Source of the DNA: Polyangiaceae bacterium
GTDB taxonomy: Bacteria; Myxococcota_A; Polyangia; Polyangiales; Polyangiaceae
Length of the DNA: 64,000 nt
Assembly (NCBI GenBank): GCA_009780955.1
Contig: WQZB01000009.1
Location: 20,669-84,668, forward strand
Direction of reading: 5' to 3'
The notes beneath the pieces are model-generated. The model saw only the letters and a program-made list of their open reading frames with translations. It did no database searches and was not told where the DNA came from. Position 1 is the stretch's first letter, and each line of letters opens with the position of its first letter. Positions 62,501 through 64,000 of this stretch are shown piece after piece. The position numbers were made by a program, and so were the translations under genes.

Positions 62501-63410
62501 CGGAATGTTTCTCCGCTTGCGAAATTATCCGCCGTGATGAACGGCGGCTCCGTTGAAGCGCGACCTCGCACGATAGTAGATGGTGCTCGTCGCATCATTA
62601 TCCGCCGTGATGAACGGCGGCTCCGTTGAAGCTCTCGCGGCAGGTGAGGTGGTAGGCGAGGTCCCCGAGACATTATCCGCCGTGATGAACGGCGGCTCCG
62701 TTGAAGCACGTCTCACATATGGTTTGGCGCCATACTCCTTTTCCATTATCCGCCGTGATGAACGGCGGCTCCGTTGAAGCCTGCCAATACGTCAGAACGA
62801 GCCGGTTGGCGTACCAATTATCCGCCGTGATGAACGGCGGCTCCGTTGAAGCACGGCCTTGGCCCCGGGCATTGCGGACCAATAGTCATATTATCCGCCG
62901 TGATGAACGGCGGCTCCGTTGAAGCTCGTAGACCCGACGAGGCACGTAGATGTCTAGACGATGATTATCCGCCGTGATGAACGGCGGCTCCGTTGAAGCC
63001 GCCGGCAATTGCGGGAGGATAACCGACTGACCAGAACATTATCCGCCGTGATGAACGGCGGCTCCGTTGAAGCGCCCAGGAGGCCAGCTCCTGATACGGT
63101 GACAGTGCGATTATCCGCCGTGATGAACGGCGGCTCCGTTGAAGCTTGGATTTGACACGATCCATCCACGCCCACGCAACACAATTATCCGCCGTGATGA
63201 ACGGCGGCTCCGTTGAAGCGCACCGCCGGGTCGAAAATATTCGCGAAAATCGCAGATTATCCGCCGTGATGAACGGCGGCTCCGTTGAAGCGTCGGGCCG
63301 TACGCAATAGATCCAGGGGCCGACGACATTATCCGCCGTGATGAACGGCGGCTCCGTTGAAGCTTGCCATGGCCGGCGACCGTGTGGAATTGCAGGCGGA
63401 TTATCCGCCG
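56518..63410 (+). CRISPR. Type I-G CRISPR array, 94 full repeats plus one truncated
   Basis: Each repeat is 36 bp, starting ATTATCCGCC and ending CTCCGTTGAAGC, with stem CCGCCGT/ACGGCGG around loop GATGA at repeat positions 6-24. By eye all 94 full copies, from 56518 to 63328, are identical. Spacers are 35-40 bp. The repeat after the last spacer (36 bp, 63364-63399) stops at 11 bp (63400-63410). Spacers at 62341-62377 and 62560-62596 are identical. The leader side is at 56518 beside cas2. Open reading frames across the array (repeating LSAVMNGGSVEA and its other frames) are artefacts of the repeat. Confidence 0.98.
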
Positions 63411-64000
63411 CGGAATCTGTCAACGAGGATGAGACATGGGAATGAAGAGATTACTGAGCAGAATTATCGGTCGATGAAGTGGATGAGGAATGCGACTTAG
63501 GCTTGTTGAACCAGACCTCCGTGGGCAGGGATGGCGGAGTTGGTCGACCGCGCACGAAGCGCTCGGGATGGGCGACGAAGGCGGCATCGAGGACGGAGGC
63601 TCGACGAAAGCGAGTGGCGTTGGCCGTGTCTCGGTGCACTTGGTGCGGAGTGCACAGACCGACGGAGGCATGACGATGCTCGTAGTTGTACCAGTCAAAA
63701 AAGCGAGCACAGTGCTCTCGTGCATCTTGCAGGCAACCAAATCGGTCGGGGAAACCGGGTCGATACTTGAGTGTCTTGAACGCCGATTCAGAGAACGGAT
63801 TGTCGTTCGAAACGTGCGGTCGCGAGTGCGTTTTGGTTACGCCCAAGTCCGCCAAAAGCAGCGCGAACGACTTGCTTGTCATGGCACTTCCGCGGTCGGC
63901 GTGAAGCGTCAGCTGCAAAGGCTCAATGCCTTCGCGGTCATAGATTTCGGAGACCAACTGCTTGGCGAGCGAGGCGCTTTCTTCGGTGGCAATCATCCAC
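63411..64000. mobile_element. IS3-type insertion sequence, one end only
   Basis: Begins where the last repeat is cut off and carries a minus-strand DDE transposase. A likely end TGTCAACGAGGATGAGAC lies at 63418-63435. The other end and any orfA are beyond the window. No target-site duplication can be checked. Confidence 0.65.
63451..63999 (-). CDS. IS3-family transposase (integrase core), C-terminal part
   Basis: About 183 residues, open at the right edge. DDE-type core: LTLHADRGSAMTSK (second catalytic Asp), HSRPHVSNDNPFSESAFKTLKYRPGFP (catalytic Glu in SESAFKTLK), then FFDWYNYEHRHASVGLCTPHQVH. This is the usual OrfB C-terminus of IS3-like elements. The first catalytic Asp lies outside the window. 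An ATG at 63996 is unlikely to be the true start, because WMIA..E.A.LA is internal in the family. The Ser-rich C-terminal tail is unusual. Confidence 0.85.
   Translation of the reverse strand, partial: WMIATEESASLAKQLVSEIYDREGIEPLQLTLHADRGSAMTSKSFALLLADLGVTKTHSRPHVSNDNPFSESAFKTLKYRPGFPDRFGCLQDAREHCARFFDWYNYEHRHASVGLCTPHQVHRDTANATRFRRASVLDAAFVAHPERFVRGRPTPPSLPTEVWFNKPKSHSSSTSSTDNSAQ

Noticed and set aside
56753..63363. Many ORFs across the array encoding LSAVMNGGSVEA or LQRSRRSSRRII repeats
   Set aside because: They are simply the CRISPR repeat read in its open frames; spacers break any common protein.

Overview
The window looks like chromosome of a myxobacterium-type bacterium (Myxococcota, probably Polyangia-like). 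This is inferred from gene content, not from a marker gene. The signs are an RD-type Ser/Thr kinase with a zinc ribbon, a FrzS-like pseudo-receiver/coiled-coil protein, a response regulator with PATAN (DUF4388) domains, a GldA/F/G-like ABC exporter, a VIT/vWA/TPR giant, and several long secreted lipoproteins. Base composition is moderately GC-rich throughout. No rRNA or tRNA gene was recognised.

Layout. 0-3 kb: the 3' end of an ArgD-type aminotransferase, then a P1B-type ATPase-like membrane protein that has lost its catalytic motifs and carries a dispersed palindromic repeat in frame. 3-12.8 kb: an accessory patch of small uncharacterised proteins (DUF4272, DUF4261 and DUF7691 types, Uma2, a Cys-rich lipoprotein) mixed with frameshifted genes, inverted fragments of neighbouring genes and a pair of roughly 200-bp inverted repeats. 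It looks like a zone of repeated duplication and decay. 12.9-28.7 kb: mostly chromosomal housekeeping and regulation (kinase, RluA, VIT protein, Gly-rich lipoprotein, DHH protein, HisIE, FrzS-like protein, PATAN regulator, RimI, TPR peptidase). 28.7-35 kb: surface and secreted proteins (two tandem delta-60-repeat lipoproteins, a CE2-like esterase and a CE1/PHB-depolymerase-like esterase). 35-40.3 kb: a four-gene ABC exporter operon. 40.3-42.8 kb: YjbQ, divergent from a COG1964/Tes-type radical SAM enzyme.

42.8-64 kb is a defence region. It holds a DUF1016 protein without its nuclease domain, an AIPR protein, an orphan AbiEi antitoxin bracketed by 63-bp direct repeats, and a complete type I-G (formerly I-U) CRISPR-Cas locus. 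The effector genes cas3, csx17 (cas8), csb1 (cas7) and csb2 (cas5-cas6) overlap on the minus strand. The adaptation genes, a cas4-cas1 fusion and cas2, lie divergently on the plus strand and lead through a leader of about 236 bp into an array of 94 repeats that look identical, with 35-40 bp spacers. The array stops inside a repeat, just before an IS3-type transposase gene that runs off the window.

A palindromic GTAGGGGCG...CGCCCCTAC repeat family recurs at about 1.1, 20.1 and 40.3 kb. It contributes protein sequence in one place and a stop codon in another. All repeat counts and matches were made by eye from the given sequence; family names come from motif recognition and were not checked by database search.
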